Positions 23,470-34,492 of a DNA stretch of 64,000 bases are shown piece after piece. Location: contig LLEY01000068.1 of the NCBI GenBank assembly GCA_001414485.1, positions 62,001 to 126,000 on the forward strand, read 5' to 3'. The position numbers and the translations under genes are program-made. The notes below the pieces were generated by a model that saw only the letters and a program-made list of their open reading frames with translations, did not search any database and was not told the DNA's origin. Source of the stretch: Calycina herbarum (taxonomy: Eukaryota; Ascomycota; Leotiomycetes; Helotiales; Pezizellaceae). Numbering within the stretch: position 1 is the first letter of the stretch; each line of letters starts with the position of its first letter.

Positions 23470-24270
23470 ACCCTGACTGTAAGTTGCTTAATTGAATGGG
23501 GTGTTTTTAAGGAGAAATCTGCTGGCTTTTGAGAAGATCTTGTGGGCTTATTGTGTAGTAGAAGTGAGAAAATTGAAAATATATACTTGGGGCGATGTGT
23601 CGTTGTAAGGTGGCCATTTGATTCTAAAAGCGTGTTGTTTGTTCAAAGTGAGTGCATATGCCATTTTGTAAGTGGGTATTATTCTGCATGTAATAATTGA
23701 AACTGTTAAGAAAGTAGTCAACACTTAGAGAAGAGTTTAAAAATATTTAATAATATTTAATAATAATATCTTCAGAACACTGAAGAGCTTTAAAATCCTT
23801 ATTACACGATCCTTGCCTACATAAAAAAAGGTCAAGTGTACAAGGAAATAGACATAGACTCTCCCTAGAGCTTTGAGATCTTTACAGCTTCTTTACAGCT
23901 TGTTAAATATAGTATGAAGTCTTATTTGCAATTATTTTCATTGATATATAGGTATAGTCTACCATTTATGGTGTCTGTATATGTGCCAGTTTAGTGAATC
24001 ACTTCTCGCCATGAAAGTAAATACGCGTTATAGCCACGTTGCCCTATCAACAGTGAGTCAGATTGCTAGCGCGTTTTGGTGCTTATAATCTCTTTAAATA
24101 ACCACCCAAAGGTCTTTCTATACTCATATTTGTCGTGTAGTGTGAACCTCTACCTTCAACCTCTACCTTCAACCACTACCTTCAACCGCAACCACTACCT
24201 TCCACCCTATCCACCCAATTCAAGCTTAGCAAAAGACAACCTCTCTATAAACATTCTTTACCAATTCAAG
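23470..24270. other. TA-rich intergenic and promoter/leader of the next gene
   Basis: AT-rich to about 24060, with an ATATTTAATA duplication near 23745 and a duplicated TTTACAGCTTC at about 23880-23900. From 24145 to 24202 there are four copies of a 13-bp pyrimidine-rich unit (AACCTCTACCTTC or AACCACTACCTTC), the last two separated by six bases. They lie about 70-125 bases before the ATG and are probably in the 5' leader or core promoter. Confidence 0.45.
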
Positions 24271-26877
24271 ATGGATTCAAATACATACTGGGGTCCAAAT
24301 GGTCCATACGGAGTCATCGACAACGAAGTCCAAAAAGATAGGCAACATCACAGAAAACCAAAGGACCAACTAGTTAAGCCTGCTGCCAACACCCTCCTCC
24401 CCTGTGTAAGAAGAATCTGCTATGGCTATAAATGCTACCACTCAGCGGGGCGGACACAGCTTCGACATGCTACATACCAGGACTGGGAAGAGTGCAGCCA
24501 AGAGGGTCCGCGCTTTCTGCAGTCAGGTTTGAAGTACGCAAAGGAGGGTCTCAACTTCCTCAATATGCCCGCTGCGTATATTGAGGAGTATGAGTATAGG
24601 GTGCTTACGATGTTTGGAGCCCCCCAGCAGCAGGCTGGTGCGCATTCAGCGGCGATGACTAAACCATGGTGGTTCGATTCTCAGAATAATAGACCTCCTT
24701 TGTTGGGGTCAGACACTGTTAAGTAAGTAATCTCCGAATCCCATCCCTTCTTTTTTCCAAATAGTTCAGGAGTGTTTAGACGTTCTTTCCTCCTTGGACA
24801 TACTTCTAGAAGTGGCAATACTGACTACGAGTTTTTCCACAGTCCGGGAAACACCAGAGTATTTACCATTTTGGGAAATACGATTGCGGAATTTAATCCT
24901 CAGCCTACTGATGCAGACGGAAACCCTTTGCCACCGCCTCGGAAGCGTCTAGGAAGAGCTTTCAGTAGTAAGTCCTTTTAGTTTTTCAATGTGGTTTTTA
25001 ATGGATGTGCTGACCGTGATATAGACCGACCGCAGGGGTATGACCCAAAGGTGGCTCCAAAGAGGAAGGCAAAAGCTAGAAAAATTACCAGTAAGTGTAT
25101 TGAAAGCTCTATATTCTGCTACTGAAAAATGAAATCTAACAACTTATCTTTCCATAGATTCTACTGACGATGCAGACGTGGATGGTGACTACGAGATCGA
25201 AGACGAGCTCTCCGTCGTCGAACCACCCAGAACTTATTACACTGATACTAGTACATGTATGTTTCCTCTCCATACTATCGTACTCAAGCACTAAACCTAA
25301 GTCAACAGGGAGACCGCCTCACAAGAGATCTGCAAGTAAGTATTCTTCACCTTTCACTTCGCTCATTTCTCCCTTAAGCACTAAAAGGTAACAACTTTCA
25401 AACAGATGTCTTAGACGAGTGTAACGATATTAGCCAAGGAACGGAATCTGATGCTACCTTTGAGGAGCGAATGAGAACTGCTCTTCGTAAGTCACCCGAA
25501 CTTTCTTTCTGCTAATTTGCGCACACCCTCTTTTATTTCCTTCCAAGATTCTAGAACGACGAAGAATCTCAAGGTCTAGTGGAATTGTAATCTTAGTTTC
25601 TCAATTCTTCTAGAACTTTCATGACTGTCCTAGAGTCTTTTATCGAAAGGACGATCTCACTACATTTTCGCTTAGTCTGATTCTATGAATCCCCAAGTTT
25701 ACCCTATATGAAATGCTAATCATTTATCAATAGAAGGATTTGGACAAGCCAATCCAGTGCCCGACTTCAACAATCCTCACGGTTCCACTTTCGCCAAACT
25801 CAATGAAATGAGAACACTAGCGGGCATGAACCAATTTTGCTTTTCATGGGTGTAGGGAAGTGCTGACCGTGTATCACTAGGACAAGTCAGTACAGAAATC
25901 GACTGGAAGAACCCCTATGGATCCACTTTAAACCGTCTAATTGACTTTGCAACGCCAGCTGGCACGAAACCTCCATTTTCTTTTAAGAAGTTTGCATTAC
26001 ATTTAGAAGAGAAGCTGACCATCTGTTCATAGGCGGCTTCGGACCTGTCGATCCAGAGTTGACTCCCTCCACCACCACAGCCAATAGATTATCACCAGGG
26101 GGTTCAAATATGTTGTCCGCAAACCCTGAGGTCCAAGTCTTCGGGCTTCCTGTCACGCCTGAAAATAAATTTGCAACACCAGGTGGTGTAAATCCGATGA
26201 TCTCTGCTAACTCAGACCAAGCATTCTCTCCAGACGTCTCGGTAAAGCCAAAATCTCGTTATCCAACCTTGGAAGAAGAAATGAACGCCCTCCCCCATCT
26301 CGCACCTCATGCTCTAAGCGAAGCCAACCAATTCGACATTTCGACCTCAAATGCCAACTACAATCCACCTCCAAGTCCCAAGGGCTTCGGCTTATTTAAT
26401 TATCGTCGCACACCTAAAGATGGCCCCAACAGTCTTAGCGCCAAGCATAAGAAGTCCATTTCAGCACCCGTAGCCGCTCTTTCAGTTGAGTCAAAGTCTT
26501 CCTCGCGCCTGACATCAAAGCCAAGCAATTCAAATAGTCGGTTACCGAGAAACACAAGTGTCGATAACCAACAGCTTCATAGTACAGCAGAAGCAGCCCC
26601 TTTACTCAACCAACCAGGAAGCACAGAGGCTGATAAACAACAACTGATTCTCGAGTGGGAGCTTTGGAAACAAGCTGGCAAAGTGATTCTCTCCACCCAC
26701 ACCCTAAGTAAGGCGGCATGTTTGGACGCTTCTACAAAGTGGAGCAATGAGTTTTTGAACTACTTGGACTGGAGAAAGATATTTCGGAAGGGGGTCAATA
26801 CGAATCCAGAAGATTGGTGGTCGGTGGGCCGGGAGGAATACCAGCAGTATCAGGAGAGGCATGGTGCTATTATTTAG
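24271..26877 (+). CDS. Hypothetical modular protein, nine exons, paralogue of the gene at 1820-3009
   Basis: Model: join(24271-24722, 24843-24967, 25025-25090, 25158-25256, 25309-25335, 25406-25486, 25734-25823, 25881-25961, 26033-26877), 621 aa. ATYQDW, YIEEY, RVFTILGN...EFNPQPTDADG and a C-terminal WELWK plus DWW match the 1.8-kb gene. Every intron except the first is phase 1, and exons 3 to 8 are all multiples of three (66, 99, 27, 81, 90, 81 nt). Exons 7 and 8 encode similar units (NPHGSTFAKLNEMRTLAG and NPYGSTLNRLIDFATPAG) and look duplicated. Closing the frame after them needs GC donors (GCATGA at 25824, GCACGA at 25962) because each exon otherwise runs to a stop or loses phase. The last large exon is Ser/Pro/Asn-rich and disordered-looking. 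Function unknown. The 247-nt intron before exon 7 could hide another small exon. If the GC donors are wrong, the gene is broken there. Confidence 0.62.
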
Positions 26878-26881
26878 TTGC

Positions 26882-26976
26882 ACCAGGGGGTGTCATCGTT
26901 CGTGATAGTAGATTTAGTCAGCAGGAACGCCAAAATCTACCTAAACTTAATATTACGAATGGTGACACCCCCTGGT
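26882..26976. repeat. Hairpin-forming inverted repeat just after the stop codon
   Basis: Arms at 26882-26907 and 26951-26976 are reverse complements over 26 positions with three mismatches, all of transition type, separated by a 43-base loop. The arm core reads ACCAGGGGGTGTCA. It begins five bases after the TAG of the nine-exon gene, so its transcript would fold into a strong stem in the 3' UTR. It could be a tiny MITE remnant or a 3'-end structure. Confidence 0.6.
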
Positions 26977-29308
26977 GTTGGGGAGGGAGAAAAAGGGAGT
27001 GTCGGGAAGGGATCTGGGGTGAGGGATAAGTGATCTGTCAGAATTTGTGGCTACGATATTTTTATGGGGTCTGGCATCGGGAATATGAGGGAGGGAATCT
27101 GTGAAAATAATCTTGATGATGAGAGTACTTGTTGTTACCTCGACTCTTCCAACAAAATGTATGTAGCTTCTCTTCATAGTAGATAATATTGAGATGGGTA
27201 TACCAAAGAATCGTGCAGGAAGGTGTCTTTTTGGAAGAGACTATTACTACAAGTTGTTATTTCGGTTGTGCTTTGAGTGTGAGAAATACCCCCTCTGGAA
27301 AAGTCATAGCGACCATTCTATAAATCACCTACGCCATGATTAGCAGCTGTCGAGAGCGTGAAACTGATACTGTTCATACATTCGTAGGTTAGTGAGGATC
27401 AAAGCTCTCCGAGATTTCTCCGAGTAAATACGTTCCGAGGTAGTATGTCCGAGTGAACAGTTTCGAGTTTATAACGCCGAATACATATCTATCTCCGAGC
27501 ATATATCACCGAGATCCCGAATAGGTATTAGCTCCAAGTAAATATTTTCGAGTATATTTCCCAGTATATTTCCGAGTATCTCGAGCAAAAGTATGGAGAG
27601 CACAGGACATTACAGGAGGCCATGAAGCCATAGGGATAAGCGAGATATAATGAGAGCATTTGATTCTCAATTTACAAGGAGGTACACTAAAATACAGCGC
27701 TCGCGTCAGATTGCGGCTTCCAACAACTCGGACCCAAACTGACATAGTTATTCGTACGGAGGACTTGTTCCTCGGACCTTTGCCACACCCAAGAGTCACT
27801 TTTGTTACCGACTTTACACTCATTTCATGCTTAGAAGTGCTTTGATGGTGGTGTTCGACGCTTGCTTTAGACACGAACTAAGTGTTCACCGACGAAGATG
27901 TAGTAAAATTCCAGAATCTTCTTGATGGGTAGCTCAAGAGTGAACATATATTTAACCTGAAACTGAGGATACCTGGGCAAAGTTTGGCCCTTGAGAAGTA
28001 AATCCAAGAGACTTTGAAATATAAGCGAAGAAGCTTCAGGCAGTTTCAACCAAAAAAGTATTGTTAAAAAAAAACATGACCATGGACCAGTTCTTGTGAA
28101 GTGTTTAGGCGGGGGCTAGAAAAGAGCAAAGCTGAAAATTAGGCATTGATTGTAATTCACGCACAATTCTCCGACTTTGTAGTAAATAGTATTCAACTCT
28201 GATCAACGGGACATGCAAAATGCTTGTCCCTTCCCACAACTTCAAAACAAAGCCATTGGGGCGGGGGGGGGGGCAATTTTAAAAAACCGAGCATACAGTC
28301 AACGACTTAAGCAGGAAACTTCAAGGACGACACATAGAATTAGAGCCTTTGGCCAATCGAGCAGCTTTCGTCACGACATGTAGAGAGGCTAAGGAGGCAT
28401 GGGTTAAGGAGAAACCGCAAGTTATAGATCGGCGCCAAAGTACCATGATCAGATATGGTCGGGAGGATACCTTGTTGTTGTTGTTGTTGTTGTTGTGGGT
28501 TGATGATAAGGATGCCCTGCGCCGTCCCACACTTGACCCCAAGTATGCGTCTTTCGCCGCCACGTGTAGAGAAGATATACTGTGATACTCACTCAATGCT
28601 CCATAATACTCGCTAAATTCTGGAGCAAAATTGAAATCAAAAGGAAAACGACGGTAGAAAGGCACTCCTGAAGAGGAATAATAAATGTTTGTATACCGAC
28701 GACACAACGAAGAGTAATAGTTGCTGGGACGATACTTTTTCAAGAAACAACAGCAATAGCATGAGGAAGAGGTGTAGCGTAAACCCAAGGTAGGTTTGTG
28801 TAAATCTAACTTGGAACACAATTCAAGAGGAACACTTCTTCTCCTTCCAAAGCTAAGTAGTAAAGGAATCATGGGCAAATTCCCCTTCCCCTTCTTGAAA
28901 AAACGATCTCGATATTTCCCAGAGGGAGCGGTGAATTCACAATCCACCGATCCACCATCCAGAAGAAACTTCAACCGAAAATCAAGCATCGCAATGCTTG
29001 ACCGTCTCGCAGAAAAAATTATGCATGAGACAACCTACCTACCTATTCCGTACCAATCCCTCGCCCATCCCAAAAACAGTAAAAGAAAAACCCTCGGAAA
29101 CCGAGCAAAGTGGATATAAACCGCCCGTTCCACAAAATAAATATGCATTTACCCTGCCTATAGTCTTTCGGAAAATAAAAATCTCCTTCGCTTTCGGACC
29201 CCGAGAAAGCAAGCGCTTAAGTGGTTGATAACATCCTAGCTACAGGCCAGATATGCTAACAAGCCTCCCACTCTCGAAAAACTTCCTTTCCCCCTTCAAA
29301 GCCAGTCT
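26977..29308. other. Gene-poor region with a degenerate TCCGAG array
   Basis: At about 27405-27586 the words TCCGAG, CACCGAG, TTTCGAG and close variants recur about every 12-18 bases, roughly a dozen times. An 11-base G run sits at 28263-28273 and a (TTG)n microsatellite at about 28474-28496. A 222-codon minus-strand frame (28321-28989, ATG start) covers the microsatellite as an Asn run. It has Tyr/Ser/Cys-rich content, no recognisable motif and no splice support, so I do not call it a gene. A shorter frame on the other strand contains two similar words (FVTTCRE and FAATCRE). Confidence 0.35.
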
Positions 29309-29610
29309 TACCCCGCACACACACTCGTAAACCCAATCGCAAATATCAAACTCAGAAAACTGGGGTCGGGAAAGCCTCAACTCAAAGAAAGAGGGGATGG
29401 TGAGAAAATCAGACCAGAGAAGGCCACCACCTCGCACGGCAGAAGAGAGATAAGCAAACCCAACGAGCAAACATTCCTCCCACATCAAGGTACCCCGCAC
29501 GCACTCGTAAATCCAATCGCGAATATCAAATGTCAAAAAACCGGGTCAGCTCCTCTTTGAACAAAAAAAGGGAGGACAAAATCAGACCAGAATCCAGAAA
29601 AAAACAGAAA
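29309..29610. repeat. Imperfect tandem duplication, 180-bp period
   Basis: TACCCCGCAC...ACTCGTAAACCCAATCGC at about 29310-29340 reappears 180 bases on at 29491-29520 with few changes. The match continues through AATATCAAA and (after small gaps) AAAATCAGACCAGA at 29403 and 29579. Most differences are C/T or A/G. No coding content is recognised in either copy. Confidence 0.6.
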
Positions 29611-30810
29611 AGCAAAAAAAGCGCCCACCCGTCCATGGTGTTGAAGCACCATGATGATGAAATCCCCGCGCGTGCCGAAGTTATAAATCCCCATTCGTTC
29701 GATCGATAGTGATGTGGATATGGCAACACCAAAAGCCAACCACACCCAACCTCCACACCAACAAGGCAACCCAAATTAGATGCGTCGCTCACCGACGATC
29801 TCCATCCAACCTTCCATACCACTTGTCATTTCCAAGGAAACTGCACAGCACTCGCAGAAACCAAAACGCCCCGTCGTGCAACCACCCAATAGAAAATCTG
29901 ACATCAGCCAAGTGTATCCAAGGGTGTCTCTGCATGTCAGAACGTTGTGCCCCTACCATACCTCAAATGATGCAGGTAGGCCGCGGACAACCCGAGCGCA
30001 CTTTGCACTTTCGAGATGTGATTCCCCCACGTTGTTGTTGGTTTGACCAATTGAAAGAGGGTTCCTCAGATGATTTCGTTGTTTAGACGAATAAAAAGAA
30101 AGTCCTCGGATTACGGACTTCACGGCTTGCATCGCTTTTTGAATGGTGGTTGCGAGATCCTTGAATGTGTGTGCAAAGTTAGAAGAGCGGGAAACGCCCA
30201 CCACACTTTTTGATTTCGAAGCATTTTTGACGAGGGTAATGACGAGCTTACGAAGGGGGCAATAGCTAGTAAGCTCGGTGATCTATCGATCTAGTAACTA
30301 CCTGTTTTTATATTAGCGATGCTCATTTGAAATTCATATCCAATTTTGAGGGTTGCGCTATAGCTGTGGAAAGCCGAAACGGATTCAAACGTTTGAAGCG
30401 CAAACAATTGAAGCGATATGTAGAGAGAGAGAAAGAAGTTTTCAAACATGCAAAACAAAGTGTGGTGAAGGTATCTTAAAATTGGTAAAAATAAGTCCTC
30501 CATCCTAGACAAGCTCGCGCATCAACAATGACATGTCTTCAATACACTCATGCGATCTCATCAAGACTTGATCATAACACTTCTTATCCATTCCACCAAA
30601 AGAAGATAACGTCCCACCACTCATTCCATTCCAAAAGCTTTGCGCCATAATCTATCCCGAATCCATTCGCTCAAATAAGAGATACACACAAAAAGAAGAC
30701 TCTCCACTTCCAGAGCGTCCGAAAATCTCAAAAGGTCCTATACTCCGACCAGCGGGTCAGGTACTGTCGATGCCATGGCCATCGAATTGTCCGGCACAAT
30801 GAGAAGGCGC
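29611..30810. other. Intergenic
   Basis: No gene supported. Several short frames on both strands (29709-30086 plus, 29953-30204 minus) show no recognisable content. The stretch next to 30811 is the 3' flank of the small minus-strand gene. Confidence 0.35.
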
Positions 30811-31117
30811 TTAGTTGCCGTTGCGTGCTCTGAGGAGAAAGAGTCTGCGCTCCTCATCGGTGACGTTGCGGGTGGTGTTTGGGCGGGATGGAGTAGTGGT
30901 GAGGGGGAGGAATCCACCGGAGGAGGAAGAGACAGATGAGGTGCGAGAGTCGCGGGTGTTAGGAGTGTGGCTAAGTTCCAACCAGGAACCGGTGGAGGAG
31001 ATTGAGGAAGCAGTGTCAGAGCGGTCTGATTTGATTGTTAGTTATTGTTCAAAGCTAAGGTTGGAGCGCGAGGTTCTTACTGAGACGGGTGGCAGTGAAT
31101 TCTTGTTGGGAAGACAT
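30811..31117 (-). CDS. Small Ser/Thr-rich protein, two exons
   Basis: Model: complement(join(30811-31025, 31081-31117)), 83 aa. Exon 1 is only 37 nt (MSSQQEFTATRL, ending inside a codon). The 55-nt intron has a GTAAGA donor, a CTAAC branch word and an AATCAG acceptor. The protein has a long Ser/Thr-rich middle (SDTASSISSTGSW, DSRTSSVSSSSGGFLPLTTT) and a charged C-terminus TDEERRLFLLRARNGN. The upstream region carries a CA-rich leader directly before the ATG, as expected for an expressed fungal gene. The plus-strand frame across this locus is its antisense shadow. Function unknown; the Ser-rich disordered body and conserved-looking C-terminal helix would suit a small regulatory protein, which is inference. 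Confidence 0.72.
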
Positions 31118-32221
31118 GATTTAAGGAGTTGGTTGGTTGTTGGTTTTTGAGAAGAAAGTGATAGTGATTACTAGGTTGAGTTGATTGTTGTAGTTGATGA
31201 GTTGAAGTGAGTTGGTTTGGATTGAAGAAAGGCAGGCGCATTCGAGCGTATTTATCAAAGTCCCGTCTGGTCCGGGCACCTGTCAGTCAGCATCAAGTAC
31301 AGTCGGCCGTAGGTAGCTCGCAGGTCGCCATGGCTCGCAAACCCCCACTCCGCAACGCGTCCAATCTCTTGGTGTTTCTGTGACCTGCCACTTCACCGTA
31401 CATAAAAACGGAAATGTGGGCCAAGAGATCTCACTCTCTCACGAGTCACAAGTTCACCCAAGTCGAACTCAGTCGAACCAAGCTTCGTCGCGACCCGCAA
31501 CGGTCTTGAGCTAAAGGGGCACGTCTTCGCAAATGCAACTGTCACTGGTCAGTTTGACTTTTGACCAAGTGGCCAAGAGGTGCGGCTGCCATGCCAGACT
31601 CCCGTTTGCTCGGCTGTAAGGATTGGGGGGGGACCAAAACAGATGATGAAGATGGTGGCGTTTGAGCCAAGAAACTTTGAGAGATCACTGCGTCGCTGGT
31701 CATGAAACAAAAGATTGGCATGCGATAAGATCGAGAAAGAAAATGAGGGTCATAAAAGCATGATACGTGATAAGGAAAATAAACAATCTCCCATGTGGTC
31801 GCGATATGAAGTACTTGTATAACTGTAAGCAGTGTCCCAAGTACTACAATTGCAACGTTTGGCAGCACTTGCTGCCTGATTTTGCCTTTCTCGGTCTTCC
31901 CTATCCCAAATTAGACTTGAAAAAACTCTAGTCGTTGACAGCTTCCGCATTTTGATATCGGTGGATCTTTACCGTGTTTGCAAACCGATCCACTGCTTGG
32001 CTGCCATACTGAGAAATGTAGCCAAGTTGCTTCCAAGTCGCTAGCTCAAGAGGTTGCATTGCAATGATGTGCAATCTTTCTTGGTGAAAACCACAAGACG
32101 TTTGCGATACCACTTGAAGCAGTGTGGAGAGAGATAACCCACATAAAATGAATTTCAATACTTCCAAGATTGAAGAAACACGGGGTGCTTAGGCGCCCAC
32201 AGGGTGTTTTTGTGAGGACAT
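31118..32221. other. Promoter region of the small gene and non-coding DNA
   Basis: Presumed promoter and leader of the minus-strand gene at 30811-31117, then sequence with no supported gene. Minus-strand frames at 31542-31950 and 31928-32167 are short and unrecognised. An 8-base G run lies at about 31625-31632. Confidence 0.35.
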
Positions 32222-33820
32222 TTACGAACGAGTCTCAGCTGAAGTCGATTGTCGCGCCACGATCAGCACTGTGAAGGAAGCAAGATCTTTAGCATAGTCA
32301 ATATTAACCTTGGTTCCTGCGACCAGAGAAGATTGAAAACTCGACGAGAAGTTTGGTGGCTTCTTGGGGAAGACAATCTCAACCCTTGTGTCCGTACCTT
32401 CGAATGCGGTCAACCCCGCGTCGATGTCCCTCGAGTTGTCCCAACCACGAAGAGGTTCAACCGCTTCGTGTCCCTTTCTTGATTTACTCGTCGACTCTAA
32501 GGTTTCGCGTCCCCATCCAAGAGAGGGGAATGAAGCGCTTGGGGGCTTCTCCATCATTTGTTCTTGGGGTCGTGGGACTTGTAATTCCAGCCTTGGTTGT
32601 AACCTTGACAGTCACACTGCCACTGCTGTGCCCCGTTGCAATGGCAAAATACTTCCTTTCAAAGGAAAGTTTTGGTGACAGCTCACCTAGTGGTCCCCTA
32701 AAGTCCGAACTTCGAGGACAACCAGCCAAGTTATGTGTGGTGTGGCGGATGTGACCCCCTCGAGCGTGTCTCCTTCCGTCGACGAACGGTTCCCTTTTCT
32801 TGGGCTGTCTCGAATCCGGCGACTTGGCGAGGCAAGTAGAGACGAAGATGTTTGCCATTTGCGGCCTCGTTATCCAATACCAAGAAGGGAATCCATCCAA
32901 GATCTTCCTGAAACATTCGTCTTGTAGATCCGCAATATCGCCACTTTTCAGCCTCTCTTCTGTATAGCGCGTAAGGAAACTTGTGACGAGGTCAAAACAA
33001 CGAAGTGCTTGAGGCGTAGCTATCGCATACGTAGGCAGAGGAGAGTGGTTCGAATCGATGGTCTGTAGGACATCTGCGAATATCAGAAATTGGCAGTGCG
33101 AATGCAGTAGCAAGTACACCAGCTCGTAAGCCAAGAACAAAGCAAAGTACACAGTCCTTCGATCATGGCAGACTCTCAATTCGGTGTACCCATCCTTTGC
33201 CCTTCATAACTTCGTATTATAGATGCCAAGACATGTTCGTGAACTCGCAGCAAATCTCCCCAACCACAGCGATCCAGAATTGCTACTCCAACACTATCAC
33301 CTGGACCGTACAAGTCAACCCGTTCGGAGCCACCGTACCGGCGAACCAGATACACAATGTGCCAGATGTAGCACGGCAGTAGATCGTGGCTGCACTGCCT
33401 GTTGTCCCACGGCGTTGTGCTGCTTTCTTGGTAGGCTTGGGTGAGACTGAGGAATCGAGGCAGAGTCTGGGTAGGGCGGTTGGTGAAGGCAAGTTGCGCC
33501 GACTGCAACGATTGATATGAACTCGATGCTGTGTCACGTTTCCCTCGGTCGCTTGGCCGAGCGATTCTGGTAAAAATGATGCTGGCGCATTGTATTTGGT
33601 GATGGTGTTGTAGAAAACACGCCAATCCCCAAAGTCGCTCATAGCGGGGACCGCTGCGCCTATAAGTAGCCCACCTGGGTTTAGGGCCTCCGAAAACACC
33701 CGCAATCCTGAAAGCACACAACAACTTCTTACTTATAATTGGCAGAACGTGGGAGGGGTAATGAATGGGACCTCGGGAACCTCTTATTGATTTTCGTGCA
33801 TTTTTGAAGACTTTGTTCAA
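32222..33820 (-). other. Unrecognised coding-like block, possibly a decayed gene
   Basis: On the minus strand, long frames follow each other in different phases: 33820-33176 (214 codons), 33717-33283 (144), 33179-32484 (231) and 32557-32222 (111). Base composition is higher in GC than in the flanks. Pieces look protein-like, for example RVFSEALNPGGLLIG and GDWRVFYNTITKYNAPASF in one frame, YIWHIVYLVRRYGGSERVDL in another, and a hydrophobic FALFLAYELVYLLLHSH further on. I could not find a splice model that joins them, and I recognise no family. Either a multi-exon gene with introns I could not resolve, or a broken gene. Confidence 0.3.
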
Positions 33821-34492
33821 GTCACTGATGTCTACTTTTGCTCAAATATGCGGATTTGTTGTCTTCTTCGTCTTCCTTTTGACCCCCAAATGGCTTGGAA
33901 TCATGGAATCATGGAACCAACTTTCAAGCCCTCTGCTGTAGATGATTTGGCTTTCGTAAACTGGCAAGAATCAACGACTTTGTAGCTTGTCAATTCCAAA
34001 GGTTCGGTAATGCTCTACTAGTTGTTCTCCAACACTCGTCAGAATTCGAGATTCCTCACCGTCACATTTGCTGCTAGTGGCAGCATTTTGGAGATTCGTT
34101 TGTTTAGAAATACTATTGCGCAGTCTTTATTTCGAATGCTCACATTGTTTTGATATAATATATTGAAAGTGCACTCTCCGACCACTTCGTTTGTTTTACA
34201 ACCGATCAAGAGAGTGATATCAAAAGTTAGTTTGGTTAAGCGAACCTTCTGATGTGACTTTTGTTAGCTCAGAAAGTCTACAATGAACGATCATTGGAGT
34301 TTTTACACATCTTTGCTGCTTGAATTGTTTTTAAGAAAATCTCATTCTGGTTACGGGCTATCGGGTATCATCCAATATCCCCGTCCATGCGGTACTCTTC
34401 CCGCCAACTCATTCTTCTTGCTACTGCCAGAATCCACCAGAATCCACCAGAGGCTACACAAGATGGCCCCCTACATACCCTAGTTCTCACAA
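33821..34492. other. Intergenic
   Basis: AT-moderate DNA without a supported gene. The short direct repeat CCAGAATCCA occurs twice in a row at about 34429-34450. Confidence 0.35.

Noticed and set aside
25549..25580. Possible extra small exon inside the 247-nt intron
   Set aside because: Acceptors exist (TTCCAAG, ATTCTAG), but each leads quickly to a stop or needs a poor donor, so I skipped it while noting the uncertainty.
28321..28989. 222-codon minus-strand frame with an Asn run
   Set aside because: It spans a (TTG)n microsatellite and a duplicated word, shows Tyr/Cys/Ser-rich shadow-like content, and has no splice or family support.
33025..33065. T-loop-like word GGTTCGAATC suggesting a tRNA
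   Set aside because: No A-box at the right distance and no cloverleaf could be drawn.
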